Position numbers and translations under genes: made by a program. A DNA stretch of 64,000 nt from Candidatus Melainabacteria bacterium RIFCSPHIGHO2_02_FULL_34_12 (lineage in GTDB: Bacteria; Cyanobacteriota; Vampirovibrionia; 2-02-FULL-35-15). The stretch covers positions 40,020 through 104,019 of the forward strand of contig MFRM01000017.1 in assembly GCA_001784555.1 (NCBI GenBank), given 5' to 3'. This document shows, in pieces, positions 1 through 9,910 of this stretch (position 1 is its first letter; every line of letters begins with the position of its first letter). The notes under the pieces were generated by a model. It made no database searches. It had not been told where the DNA came from and saw only the letters and a list, made by a program, of their open reading frames with translations.

Positions 1-747
1 ATGTCAATTGGAGAGATAAAGGAATTTTCAGCACAAAACAATGTAAGTGAAATGTCACTTTTGGCTCTTCAAAGAAGATTAACTTCACTTGTAGATTCAG
101 TAAAATATCTAAAATCAGTAACTACTTCTGATAGCATAAAACAAATAATAAACTTACTTACAAACGGTAAAAGTGTAGTTTTACAATTTGGCAGACAGAA
201 CAACTTAAAAAGCTATCTTCTGGCATCAAACATTATTACCAGACAGATACATAATGCCTACGTAGAAATGATGGAAACTCACTTGCAGGACAGAAATAAA
301 TTTAAACAACCAAATAGATTAGTTATCACAATTGAAGAAGCTCATAAGTTTCTTTCACCTCAGGTAGCAAAATCCGGCACATTTGGAACCATTGCACGTG
401 AGCTTAGAAAATATAATGTTACTCTCTTAATCGTAGATCAAAGACCCTCAGGAATAGATAATGAAATCATGTCCCAGATTGGCACCAGAGCTACTTTACT
501 CTTAAATGATGATAATGACATAAACTCAGTTTTTGTAGGTGAATCTGGAGGCAACGCTTTAAAAGATATTCTTTCACAATTGAATCCTAAGCAGGAAGTA
601 CTTATGTTCGGCTATGCAATGCCCATGCCCATAGTAGTTAGAACCAGACGCTATGACAGTGAATTCTATAAAGCCATGAGTGAGGAAGAAAAGTTATCAA
701 AAGACGATTTAATTAAACGTGGAGAGTTAGCTGCCATGGAACTATAG
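1..747 (+). CDS. HerA/DUF87-like P-loop ATPase, C-terminal part (probably truncated by left window edge)
   Basis: ORF starts at base 1; contains RLVITIEEAHKFL (Walker B-like), ARELRKYNVTLLIVDQRPSGID and IGTRATLLLNDDNDI, typical of HerA-like ATPases. Confidence 0.75.
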   Translation: MSIGEIKEFSAQNNVSEMSLLALQRRLTSLVDSVKYLKSVTTSDSIKQIINLLTNGKSVVLQFGRQNNLKSYLLASNIITRQIHNAYVEMMETHLQDRNKFKQPNRLVITIEEAHKFLSPQVAKSGTFGTIARELRKYNVTLLIVDQRPSGIDNEIMSQIGTRATLLLNDDNDINSVFVGESGGNALKDILSQLNPKQEVLMFGYAMPMPIVVRTRRYDSEFYKAMSEEEKLSKDDLIKRGELAAMEL

Positions 748-760
748 AAATATTTAAACG

Positions 761-1336
761 TTAAGCAGCTTTTCTTAACTCTGCCTCATGATGTCCGATA
801 ATAATTCTTGAATTTATCAGCAATTCAATTTGCTCTGTTGGTAATTGAAAAAACTCATTTAAAATATCTGTTGCAGTAGTTTCACATTCTGTTATTTGCT
901 TTTCTAAGACAGATAACTCATTGCCTGCCAATTCATATACTTTTAATGCAGCAATAAAACCTAGAGGATAAATATCATCTGTTTGAGTGGCTAATAAGTC
1001 TCCATATGCATGATAAAGAGCCTCCATAACATCTGAAACAGAAGCTTTACCTACAAAAATAGTGTTTATGCCTAAATCATTTAATCCCAGCTTTGCTTCT
1101 TTAATTCTAAAAAAAAGATCTCCTTGACATAGATCATTGATAATTTGATGTGCTCTTGACATTGTTGTAGCCCATACTGGTAATCCAGCATGTATTCTTC
1201 CTGCAACAGGGCAAGCTTTAACAACTTCTTCAAGATGCTCAAATGAATCAGGCTTTACACCAGCAAGTCGCTTTCTAGCTAATAAAACCATTAAGCTATT
1301 TAAATTAGGCGTTGGAGTAACTGTTAAATTTGGCAT
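761..1336 (-). CDS. hypothetical protein, 191 aa
   Basis: Complete ORF; no recognised motif. Confidence 0.6.
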   Translation of the reverse strand: MPNLTVTPTPNLNSLMVLLARKRLAGVKPDSFEHLEEVVKACPVAGRIHAGLPVWATTMSRAHQIINDLCQGDLFFRIKEAKLGLNDLGINTIFVGKASVSDVMEALYHAYGDLLATQTDDIYPLGFIAALKVYELAGNELSVLEKQITECETTATDILNEFFQLPTEQIELLINSRIIIGHHEAELRKAA

Positions 1337-1483
1337 AATAATTAGTTTATTTATACTCTTACAATTCTTACATTATTAAATATACTAAAAATAAGTATGT
1401 AAAATAAAGATAAAATCTAAATATTTTCTAAAGATTGCATTTAAAAAGTTTATTAAATATGTTTAATATATCTATCTAATAGA

Positions 1484-4078
1484 CTAATCAAACAAACTTA
1501 ACTGCCCAGATTCAATCTGAGATTTTATAGAGTCTTTTTTTAGCGATGCTTTTGACTTGCCATACATGGTAGCCATAATGCTCTGAGCCCGCTCTAGAAG
1601 GGGCTTTGGCAAGCCTGCCATTTTAGCCACCTCTATTCCATAACTTCTATCAGCACCACCTGGAATTACTTTTCTTAAAAAAATCACATGACCTTCTTCT
1701 TCTTTTACTGTGACTTGATAATTACAGATTGACGAGTATAAATCTGCAAGACCATTTAGTTCATGAAAATGTGTTGCAAAAACAGTTCTGGGATTTTTAT
1801 TTTTTACCAGATACTCAGCCAATGCCCATGCAATGGCTACACCATCATAAGTACTGGTTCCTCTTCCTACTTCATCCAGTAAGATTAAACTTCTTTCAGT
1901 CATTCTGTTTATGATGGCACTGGTTTCAACCATCTCTACCATAAATGTAGACTGCCCTTGTGCAATATCATCCGTAGCACCTACCCGGGTAAATATCTGA
2001 TCCACTATTCCAATTTTTGCATAATCACATGGTACAAAAGATCCCGCCTGAGCAAGAATAATATTTAATGCAATTTGCCTCATATAAGTACTCTTACCAG
2101 CCATATTTGGTCCGGTTAAAATTATTAGTTGTTGTTTTACCTCAGATTTTCCTGACTCAAGAAACACATCATTTGAAACAAAGTTATTAAAACCGACTTT
2201 TTTTTCAATAACAGGATGCCTGGAGCCTTTTAACTCTATTAAAGATGAATCATCCAAAGCTGGTCTTTTATAGTTATTTATAATTGCAGTCTGCGCAAAT
2301 GAAAATAAAGCATCTAGAGTAGAAATATTAAATGCAATCTCTCTGATGATTGAGCTGTATTCTTTTACTTTTTCTCTAATCTGACAAAATATTTCATATT
2401 CAAGAGATTTAATTTTTTGTTCGGAATGAAGTGCTTTTTGTTCAAATTCTTTAAGCTCTTCAGTAATAAATCTGGATGAATTAACCATGGTTTGCCTGCA
2501 TATGTATTCTTTTGGCACCAACGATAGATTCCCCTTGCTGATTTCAATAAAATAACCAAATGACCTGTTAAATCCTACTTTTAAGTTCTTAATTCCTGTT
2601 TTTTGTCTTTCAATTGACTCAAATGACTTCAGCCAGCTATCCCCATTTTCAATAATTTCTTTTAGTTGTTTAATTTCAGGATTAAAATCAGGCTTAATTA
2701 GATTTCCTTCAGTAAGAATATTCGATGGGTTATCTATTATTGCTCTTTCAATAAGTTCAACTACAATATTTATTTCTTTTGGATAATTAATTATATTTTT
2801 AAATAACGGTAGAGTAAGATTCTTAATTACATTTGCAATGCTTGGGATTTCCATTAATGAGTTTTTTAATGCTGTAAGCTCTTTTGCATTTACACTAGAT
2901 GCAGACAGTCTTGAACTAATTCTTTCAAGATCAAATATTTTTTCAAGTGAATTTGATAAATCATAAAAGATAGACTTATTTTTTATAAGCTCATCCACGC
3001 AATTTAATCTCTGACTAATGGCATTAATGTCAAGCAATGGCTGCTCAAGCCAGTTTCTAAGCTTTCTTTTACCCATTTGGGTTTTTGTAAAATCAATTGC
3101 CCAAAGAAGCGAGCCTTCATATGATGAATCTTTAGCTCCTTCTGTTAATTCAAGATTTTTTCTGGTCGTTTTATCCAGACTAAGATAAGAACTTATTGAA
3201 TAAGGAATAATTTTTTCAAAAGACGGTCTTTCATTTACTTGCGTAGTATCAATATATGAAAGAATTGCTCCAGAAGAAACAAGACCAGCAAAAAACTCTT
3301 CATCAGTAAGGCTACTCAGTGAGGTTATTTTAAGTTCTTCTGCAATTCTTTTTTCAGCAAAATCCTTTTTAAAATATGTTGAATCAATACCTGTACAATA
3401 CCAGTTTTGTTTAATGTAATCATCTATTTCCAGAACCTTTTCTTTAACTATAAAGCCTTCTTGCTTTTTCATGTTTGAAGGAACAAGGATTTCTGAAGGA
3501 TTAATTCTGCCTAGCTCAGAGAGTAACTGCTCATAATTTATAACTGTAAAATAAAACTCTCCACAAGAAATATCAGCATATGCAAATCCATATAATTTAT
3601 TCTTATTATCTTTAAAGACTGAAGCAATGTAATTATTCTTGCTCTGTGGAAGCCAGTCGGTTTCAAGAACTGTACCTGGAGTTAATAATTTTGTCACCTC
3701 TCTTTTAACAATAGTTCTAGTAAGTGCAGGATCTTCCATTTGTTCACAGATGGCAACCTTAAATCCTTTATCCAGGAGTCTTGAGACATAATTAACAATG
3801 GCTTTAGCAGGTACGCCTGCCATTGGAATCCTACCCCCAGGATAACTTGATTCTGCTCTTCCGGTTAAAGTTAATTCCAACTCTTTTGAAATTATTTTTG
3901 CGTCTTCAAAAAATGTTTCATAAAAGTCACCCACCCTAAAAAAAAGTAATACATCTAAATCATATTTATATTTAATTTCGAGAAATTGCTTCATGAGTGG
4001 TGTAAACTGATCTACGTTACGAGGCCACTGCGTAATTTCTTCTGAACCTGATTGCTTTTCAATTAAGCTTATATTCAT
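1484..4078 (-). CDS. mutS: DNA mismatch repair protein MutS (start taken at internal ATG 4078; ORF track start 4090)
   Basis: DVLLFFRVGDFYETFFEDAK N-terminal motif, TGPNMAGKSTYMRQIALN Walker A, LILLDEVGRGTSTYDG, TVFATHFHEL. Confidence 0.97.
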   Translation of the reverse strand: MNISLIEKQSGSEEITQWPRNVDQFTPLMKQFLEIKYKYDLDVLLFFRVGDFYETFFEDAKIISKELELTLTGRAESSYPGGRIPMAGVPAKAIVNYVSRLLDKGFKVAICEQMEDPALTRTIVKREVTKLLTPGTVLETDWLPQSKNNYIASVFKDNKNKLYGFAYADISCGEFYFTVINYEQLLSELGRINPSEILVPSNMKKQEGFIVKEKVLEIDDYIKQNWYCTGIDSTYFKKDFAEKRIAEELKITSLSSLTDEEFFAGLVSSGAILSYIDTTQVNERPSFEKIIPYSISSYLSLDKTTRKNLELTEGAKDSSYEGSLLWAIDFTKTQMGKRKLRNWLEQPLLDINAISQRLNCVDELIKNKSIFYDLSNSLEKIFDLERISSRLSASSVNAKELTALKNSLMEIPSIANVIKNLTLPLFKNIINYPKEINIVVELIERAIIDNPSNILTEGNLIKPDFNPEIKQLKEIIENGDSWLKSFESIERQKTGIKNLKVGFNRSFGYFIEISKGNLSLVPKEYICRQTMVNSSRFITEELKEFEQKALHSEQKIKSLEYEIFCQIREKVKEYSSIIREIAFNISTLDALFSFAQTAIINNYKRPALDDSSLIELKGSRHPVIEKKVGFNNFVSNDVFLESGKSEVKQQLIILTGPNMAGKSTYMRQIALNIILAQAGSFVPCDYAKIGIVDQIFTRVGATDDIAQGQSTFMVEMVETSAIINRMTERSLILLDEVGRGTSTYDGVAIAWALAEYLVKNKNPRTVFATHFHELNGLADLYSSICNYQVTVKEEEGHVIFLRKVIPGGADRSYGIEVAKMAGLPKPLLERAQSIMATMYGKSKASLKKDSIKSQIESGQLSLFD

Positions 4079-5068
4079 ATGCAAAAACAATTTTATCTAA
4101 CTATTTTACTCTGTACTTATAATAGAGCAAAACTATTAAAACCATTGCTTGAAAACCTGATTAAACAGGTAAATAAAGTAGAAAAACAAAATAATTCTAA
4201 TATTGAAATACTATTAATAGACAATAACTCTAGTGATGAAACAAAAGAAATAACACTTAACTTCCAGAAGAACTGCAACTTCTTAAGATATGACTTTGAA
4301 AGCAGACAAGGACTTGCAAAAGCCAGAAACAAAGGGATTGAAATTTCTAAAGGGGAAATAATCATATTTATTGATGATGATATTGTTCTCGATGAAAATT
4401 GGCTAGCTGAAATCATAACCTCAATAAATAAATATCCATATAAAGCTTTTGGAGGAAAAGTAATTCCCTTATGGGAAAAAGAAAAACCATCCTACATAAA
4501 TCTGCATGGACCTTTTTCACTGAGTCAAAAAATATTTCCTTCACACGATAACGGTGAGAAAGAAATATGTTATCCAATCTCAAAAGAAGAGACAAATCCT
4601 ATTGGCGCAAACATGTGGATTTACAAGGAATTATTTATAAAATTTGGAGGGTTTAGAGAGGATCTTGGAAGAGTTGGATATGGAGGCATTCCATGCGAAG
4701 ATACAGAATTTTGCTCCAGATTACTAAAGAACAAAGAACCTATATTTTATTATCCAAAAGCCATCGTCTATCATCCTGTTTCTTCTTACAGAATGAGTAT
4801 AGAATTTATTAAAAGCTGGCACTACAGAAATGGCATATCTACCGTTAGAAAAGGCGGAAGGGGATTTATAATATTTGATTTTATAAGATTTGTATTGAGA
4901 TTATTTATTTATATACCATTCTTTATATTTTTTTATTTCATTGGTTTATTGACTTTTAATAAGACGGTAAAGCTCTGGTCTGAATTTAAGTTAATCAGAG
5001 TTTTGGGACAGCTAAGAGAATTCCTTAGAATATGGCTAAAGATACCACTTAAAGATCCTACCTTTTAA
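4079..5068 (+). CDS. family 2 glycosyltransferase with C-terminal membrane segment
   Basis: LTILLCTYNRAKLL, IIIFIDDDIVLDENWL, GYGGIPCEDTEFCSRL; hydrophobic FIYIPFFIFFYFIGLL near the C-terminus. Confidence 0.9.
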   Translation: MQKQFYLTILLCTYNRAKLLKPLLENLIKQVNKVEKQNNSNIEILLIDNNSSDETKEITLNFQKNCNFLRYDFESRQGLAKARNKGIEISKGEIIIFIDDDIVLDENWLAEIITSINKYPYKAFGGKVIPLWEKEKPSYINLHGPFSLSQKIFPSHDNGEKEICYPISKEETNPIGANMWIYKELFIKFGGFREDLGRVGYGGIPCEDTEFCSRLLKNKEPIFYYPKAIVYHPVSSYRMSIEFIKSWHYRNGISTVRKGGRGFIIFDFIRFVLRLFIYIPFFIFFYFIGLLTFNKTVKLWSEFKLIRVLGQLREFLRIWLKIPLKDPTF

Positions 5069-5121
5069 CAATACTCTACTCAGCAACTTATTAATTTAAA
5101 CATTCATTTTGAATTTACAAT

Positions 5122-5282
5122 AAACGACTTCCCTAAAATCGGCTATCCATGTAGCAAGACTACATGGTATTACGCCGATTTTTGCCTGCAGCAACGGTTG
5201 TCGCATTATAAGGAAGTCGTTTGTTTTCCTTCGCTTATATCCCTGCAGCAAGACTGCAGGGTATTACGCTTCAGTCAAATAA
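5122..5282. repeat. R1 dispersed compound palindromic repeat, copy 1
   Basis: Outer arms AAACGACTTCC(5122-5132)/GGAAGTCGTTT(5212-5222); inner arms AAAATCGGC/GCCGATTTT; hairpins CCATGTAG-CAAGA-CTACATGG (5147-5167) and CCCTGCAG-CAAGA-CTGCAGGG (5241-5261), each followed by TATTACGC. Confidence 0.9.
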
Positions 5283-6912
5283 GACTTTCAATAGTTATTA
5301 GACCAAGACTATGCAACAATTCTGCCTGTGAATTATTATAGTTAATTACAGCATCTACCTCTGACGCAAGAGCATCAGCATATTGTTTTTGTGCATTTAA
5401 CAATTCAAGATTAATTCCAACACCATTTTCTAATCTTAACTTAGCTAATCTCAATGCCTCAGAAGCAGCATTAACTCTGCGTTTTGTCACATCAAGTAAT
5501 TTTTCATTAGCTTGAACGTTTAAATATGCTGTTCTTACTTCTTGCTCAATATTCTGATTAATTTTATTTAGAACAATCTTTGCTAGATTGGCTTGATATC
5601 TTGCCTGATTTATTCGAGAAACAGTCGGTATACCTAAGCCATCTGCAAGCTCCCAGTCAATTTGAACACCTAAAAATTTACTCGTCATTAATGAATCATC
5701 GATTTTATTAAGGAAGGGATCACCTGCTCCTCTAACAACATTTGAAACATTGGTAATATCAGACAAGTCAACCTGAGGATCAAAAGTCTGATACATTCTT
5801 CTGCCTCTAGTGACCATTTGTGCAACAGGACTTCCGTCAGGATTTAAACGAATGGCATCAGGAACAATCTCATTTACTTTAGTTCTGTGAAAAAAGACAT
5901 TTCCTGTCCCGCCAAACTGACCAAAAAAGTTTGCACGGGGAAGAAAAGCTGAATACGCAGAACCAATATAATATTTTTGAGCACTATACTCATATTGAGC
6001 TTTTTTAATTTCAGACCTGTTCTCCATAGCCACAGAGAGTATCTCAGAGATTGGCTTATCAATATCAAAAAGCTTTTTCACTATTAAATCCTTTTCATCA
6101 GGTTTTATATGAATACCTTGTTCCAAGTTCAATATTCGAGCAAGATTTATCGATGCTTCCCTAAATTCTGACTGCTGAACAATATATTTCTGCTCTTGCT
6201 CGGCAAGCTGCGCTTCAGATTGTAAAACATCAAATTTGGTTCCAGCTCCTGACTTTTCAAGATTTTTATTTAACTCAAGCTCACTTTGAGCTTCCTCAAC
6301 TGATTTTGCAAAAACATTTAGTTGTGCTTTTTCTTTAAGGAGTTGATTGTAAGCCTTAGTAACTATAAGAAAGATATCTTTTTGAGAAGCAGATAAGTTT
6401 TCATCTGCTGATTTATATAATTTTTTTGCAGCCAGAGTATTAAATAAACCTTTTCCACCTTCAAAAAAATGGTAATCAAACCTCATATAAGCATTAGCAT
6501 TGCTTGTAAGAGCCATTACAGGAAAAACACCACCAATTAAAAATTGACCATCTAGCCTCTGTCCTAAAAGACCCAGCTTATAGTCAGGGAACCAGTTTCC
6601 AATATTTTCCCAAAGCTTCCACTTATTTATGTTTTTTTGATATCTTGACTGGATAAGATCCAGATTCTGTAAAGCTGCTATATTTAAGACCTTTTCTAGA
6701 TTTAATTCAAGAGGTACATCAATTCTTGCTTCAAGCATTATCGGTGAAATTATCTTGCTAGAAAAAATTGATTCATTCTCAGATTCTTTTAATTCATTTG
6801 ATAAAACAGGTAAAGAAGTTAAAATTAATATTGAAATAAATGCTAAACTTTTGAATGATTTTATAGTCTTCATCATGGGGTTATAAATGCCTCTAGTTAT
6901 TATAAAGCTCAT
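5275..6912 (-). CDS. TolC-family outer membrane efflux protein (true start may be at MMKTIKS, near 6876)
   Basis: Signal peptide, long coiled-coil organisation, repeated LNKNLEKSGAGTKFDVLQSEAQLAEQE / LAKLRLENGVGINLELLNAQKQYADAL typical of TolC repeats. Confidence 0.9.
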   Translation of the reverse strand: MSFIITRGIYNPMMKTIKSFKSLAFISILILTSLPVLSNELKESENESIFSSKIISPIMLEARIDVPLELNLEKVLNIAALQNLDLIQSRYQKNINKWKLWENIGNWFPDYKLGLLGQRLDGQFLIGGVFPVMALTSNANAYMRFDYHFFEGGKGLFNTLAAKKLYKSADENLSASQKDIFLIVTKAYNQLLKEKAQLNVFAKSVEEAQSELELNKNLEKSGAGTKFDVLQSEAQLAEQEQKYIVQQSEFREASINLARILNLEQGIHIKPDEKDLIVKKLFDIDKPISEILSVAMENRSEIKKAQYEYSAQKYYIGSAYSAFLPRANFFGQFGGTGNVFFHRTKVNEIVPDAIRLNPDGSPVAQMVTRGRRMYQTFDPQVDLSDITNVSNVVRGAGDPFLNKIDDSLMTSKFLGVQIDWELADGLGIPTVSRINQARYQANLAKIVLNKINQNIEQEVRTAYLNVQANEKLLDVTKRRVNAASEALRLAKLRLENGVGINLELLNAQKQYADALASEVDAVINYNNSQAELLHSLGLITIESLI

Positions 6913-6956
6913 ATTTTACAAAATAACACTTAAACAAGAACTAAGACTAATTTATC

Positions 6957-7982
6957 ATGTACAACATAATTCAAAAATTCGTAAAACTTATACCTATAAT
7001 TTTAGTGGGTTTTATTGCATGGTTTTCATACCATTTATGGTTACAACAGCATCCTCGCCAAATCATATTATCGAATAGCATTGAAGCTAAAGATGTAAGA
7101 GTAAGTCCAAAAGTAGGAGGCCGAATTAAAAAAATCTACATTAAAGAAGGCGATTACGTTAGAAGAGGACAGATAATACTTGAGCTGGAAGGAGATGAAA
7201 TAATTGCTCAGTTAAACCAGGCAAAAGCAAATAGAGATAAAGCATATTCAGAATTAGCTGATTTAAAAAAAGGAGCCAGGTCACAGGAACTTGCACAAGC
7301 AAAAGCCCAAACAATTCGTTCAAAGGCACTACATGAAGAAGCTAAAGCAAAATATACAAATGCATTATCAGATTACAAGCGTATGGAAAGCTTATTTAAA
7401 GATGGTGCAATATCAAAACAAACCTATGATAATTATAAAACACGATTTGAAGTTGCTGAGAAAGAAGTAATCAGCTCTGAACAAGATTACATAAACGCCA
7501 GAGAAAACGAATCCCTTGTTATAGAAGGTCCCAGGAAAGATCAGGTAAATGCACTTGCATCTCAGGTTGAATACTTCAATGCAAAAATAACTGAGCTTGA
7601 AAAATATGTAAATGAGCTTACTGTAATTTCACCTATTAATGGCGAAGTGAGTAGTTTCGATTTAAAAGTCGGAGAGCTAATAAAATCAAATCAACAATTA
7701 GCCACAATAACTGACCTAAGCGATATTTATGTAAGGGTATATATACCCAGCAATAAGCTATCAAAAATAAAATTAAATCAAAAACTAAAAGTAGTTGCTG
7801 ATGCATATCCAGGTGAATACTTTGATGGTCACATAAGTTATATTGGCTCGCAGGCAGAATTCACTCCACGAAACATTCAAACAGCAGAGGAAAGGACAAA
7901 TCTTGTATATCCTATAAAAGCTCAAATCCAAAATAAAGAAAATAAATTACGTGATGGAATGTATGTTTCTGTAAAACTTTAA
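6957..7982 (+). CDS. HlyD-family periplasmic adaptor (membrane fusion) subunit
   Basis: N-terminal TM, GRIKKIYIKEGDYVRRGQIILELEGDE lipoyl half-motif, coiled coil, LTVISPINGEVSSFDLKVGELI. Confidence 0.92.
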   Translation: MYNIIQKFVKLIPIILVGFIAWFSYHLWLQQHPRQIILSNSIEAKDVRVSPKVGGRIKKIYIKEGDYVRRGQIILELEGDEIIAQLNQAKANRDKAYSELADLKKGARSQELAQAKAQTIRSKALHEEAKAKYTNALSDYKRMESLFKDGAISKQTYDNYKTRFEVAEKEVISSEQDYINARENESLVIEGPRKDQVNALASQVEYFNAKITELEKYVNELTVISPINGEVSSFDLKVGELIKSNQQLATITDLSDIYVRVYIPSNKLSKIKLNQKLKVVADAYPGEYFDGHISYIGSQAEFTPRNIQTAEERTNLVYPIKAQIQNKENKLRDGMYVSVKL

Positions 7983-8002
7983 TCATCTAACAAGCTAAGA
8001 TA

Positions 8003-8737
8003 ATGAATCCAGAAATTGCAATTAAAACCACAAATCTTTCAAAAGAATTTGATAAGAAATTAGCAGTTAACAATTTAAATATTCAGATAAATAAAGGTGA
8101 AATATTTGGGTTTTTGGGTCCTAACGGATCCGGGAAATCCACGACTATAAAATTACTCTGCGGGTTAATAGCACCTTCTGCAGGTAATGCTACTGTAAGA
8201 GGATACAGCATTTTAACAGAAGGCGAGGAAATTAGACGGAATATTGGTTATATGTCTCAGCGATTCAGTTTATATGATGACCTTACAGTAAAAGAAAATT
8301 TAAATTTTTACGGTGAGCTCTATAAAGTAAACAAAATTGAACGAGAAAAAAGAATACTTGAATTAATGGAACTTACAAATATTACAGATGAAAAAGACAA
8401 GCAAACAAAAAAGTTATCCGGCGGTTTCAAACAAAGGCTTGCGTTTGCATGTGCACTGGTACACAAACCAGAAATCATATTCCTTGATGAACCAACAGCA
8501 GGAATAGATCCTGTCGCCAGAAAAGAAATGTGGGATTTATTTTTTAAACTTACAAAAGAAGGTTTAACTCTTTTTATTACCACTCATTACATGGACGAGG
8601 CAGAAAGATGTTCTAAATTAGGTTATATTTTTAACGGAAGACTCATCGCCTATGGACTGACTTCTGAACTTGCAGGTTCTACAAAGGAACTTGAAGATTT
8701 ATTTGTTCAAATTACCAGGAGGCAAAAAATTGAATAG
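8003..8737 (+). CDS. ABC transporter ATP-binding protein
   Basis: GFLGPNGSGKSTTIKLL Walker A, KLSGGFKQRL signature, PEIIFLDEPTAGIDP Walker B. Confidence 0.96.
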   Translation: MNPEIAIKTTNLSKEFDKKLAVNNLNIQINKGEIFGFLGPNGSGKSTTIKLLCGLIAPSAGNATVRGYSILTEGEEIRRNIGYMSQRFSLYDDLTVKENLNFYGELYKVNKIEREKRILELMELTNITDEKDKQTKKLSGGFKQRLAFACALVHKPEIIFLDEPTAGIDPVARKEMWDLFFKLTKEGLTLFITTHYMDEAERCSKLGYIFNGRLIAYGLTSELAGSTKELEDLFVQITRRQKIE

Positions 8738-9878
8738 TAATAAAAGATTGTTATTTCAAGGCAATTTTTTTTGGGGTTTAAAAGCCATTGCAAAAAAAGA
8801 GATCATACACATATTTAACGACAGGCTGACCCTGTCGCTTTCATTGTTAATTCCTGCAATCCAATTAATGATCTATGGTTATGCGATAGACATGGATATA
8901 AAACACATAAGAAGCGCAGTCTTGGATTTTGATAGAACAAATTATTCTAAATTAATTGCCGAGAAATTGCAAAACTCTAAATATTTTGACATTAAATATT
9001 ACCCGAGTAATGAAAACGAGCTCATAGATAAAATTGTGGATGGAAAAGTAAAGGCTGGTTTTGTAATACCTGCAGACTTTCAAGCAAATGTTCTCTTAAA
9101 TAATCCAACACAAATTCAGATTCTTGTGGATGGCTCAGACTCAACAGTTGCACAACAAGCCTCAAACACAGCTGCATTAATTATCCAGAATTTTGGATCA
9201 ATGATCTTAGAAGAATCTATAGGATTAAATACTAAATTAATTGACCCAAGGACTAGAGTCCTTTTTAACCCTGATCTAAAAAGTGCAAACTTTATGATTC
9301 CAGGACTGCTTGGCGTAATACTTCAAATTATAACCACCTTTTTAACTGCACTAGCAATTGTAAAAGAAAAAGAAAAAGGAACCCTTGAACAACTTATGGT
9401 TACTCCAATTGGACAGGGCGGACTTCTTATAGGGAAACTGATTCCCTATGCATTTATAGGCATAATGCAATTTACACTAGTAACCCTTATTATGGTTTTA
9501 TTATTTAAGGTTCCAATTCATGGGAGCATAATTTTACTGTTTCTGTTATCAATGGTTTTTTTGTTTACAAGTCTTTCTTTAGGATTATTAATTTCAACAG
9601 CTGCAGAAAATCACTCCCAAGCCATACAGCTTCTACAACTTGTTATTATTCCTTCCATCCTATTAAGCGGATTTATATTTCCCAGAGAAAATATGCCCTT
9701 AATAATGAATATGATTGGTTATTTTATTCCATTAACTTATTTTTTAGAGATTCTAAGAGGAATTATCTTACGTGGAGCAACTTTTGGCAGTTTGCTTCAT
9801 AGTTTAATACCCTTAGTACTTTATGGACTGGTAATAATGTGGCTTGCAATTAACAGATTTAAGAAACAAATAGCTTAA
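8730..9878 (+). CDS. ABC-2 type transporter permease; likely TTG start at 8730 overlapping the ATPase stop
   Basis: AGGAGG followed by TTG at 8730; six-TM ABC-2 architecture, IVKEKEKGTLEQLMVTP motif; ORF track start 8670 overlaps the ATPase by 68 bp. Confidence 0.9.
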   Translation: MNSNKRLLFQGNFFWGLKAIAKKEIIHIFNDRLTLSLSLLIPAIQLMIYGYAIDMDIKHIRSAVLDFDRTNYSKLIAEKLQNSKYFDIKYYPSNENELIDKIVDGKVKAGFVIPADFQANVLLNNPTQIQILVDGSDSTVAQQASNTAALIIQNFGSMILEESIGLNTKLIDPRTRVLFNPDLKSANFMIPGLLGVILQIITTFLTALAIVKEKEKGTLEQLMVTPIGQGGLLIGKLIPYAFIGIMQFTLVTLIMVLLFKVPIHGSIILLFLLSMVFLFTSLSLGLLISTAAENHSQAIQLLQLVIIPSILLSGFIFPRENMPLIMNMIGYFIPLTYFLEILRGIILRGATFGSLLHSLIPLVLYGLVIMWLAINRFKKQIA

Positions 9879-9910
9879 TTTCTACATTTCTACATTTCCA
9901 CATTTCTACA
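9879..9910. repeat. period-8 tandem repeat (TTTCTACA)x4
   Basis: TTTCTACA TTTCTACA TTTCCACA TTTCTACA read directly; overlaps the bioB stop codon. Confidence 0.9.

Noticed and set aside
1-747. HerA-like ATPase considered as part of a HerA-NurA or HerA-Sir2 defence pair
   Set aside because: The gene is cut by the window edge, its partner would lie outside, and the downstream ORF shows no nuclease or Sir2 motif.
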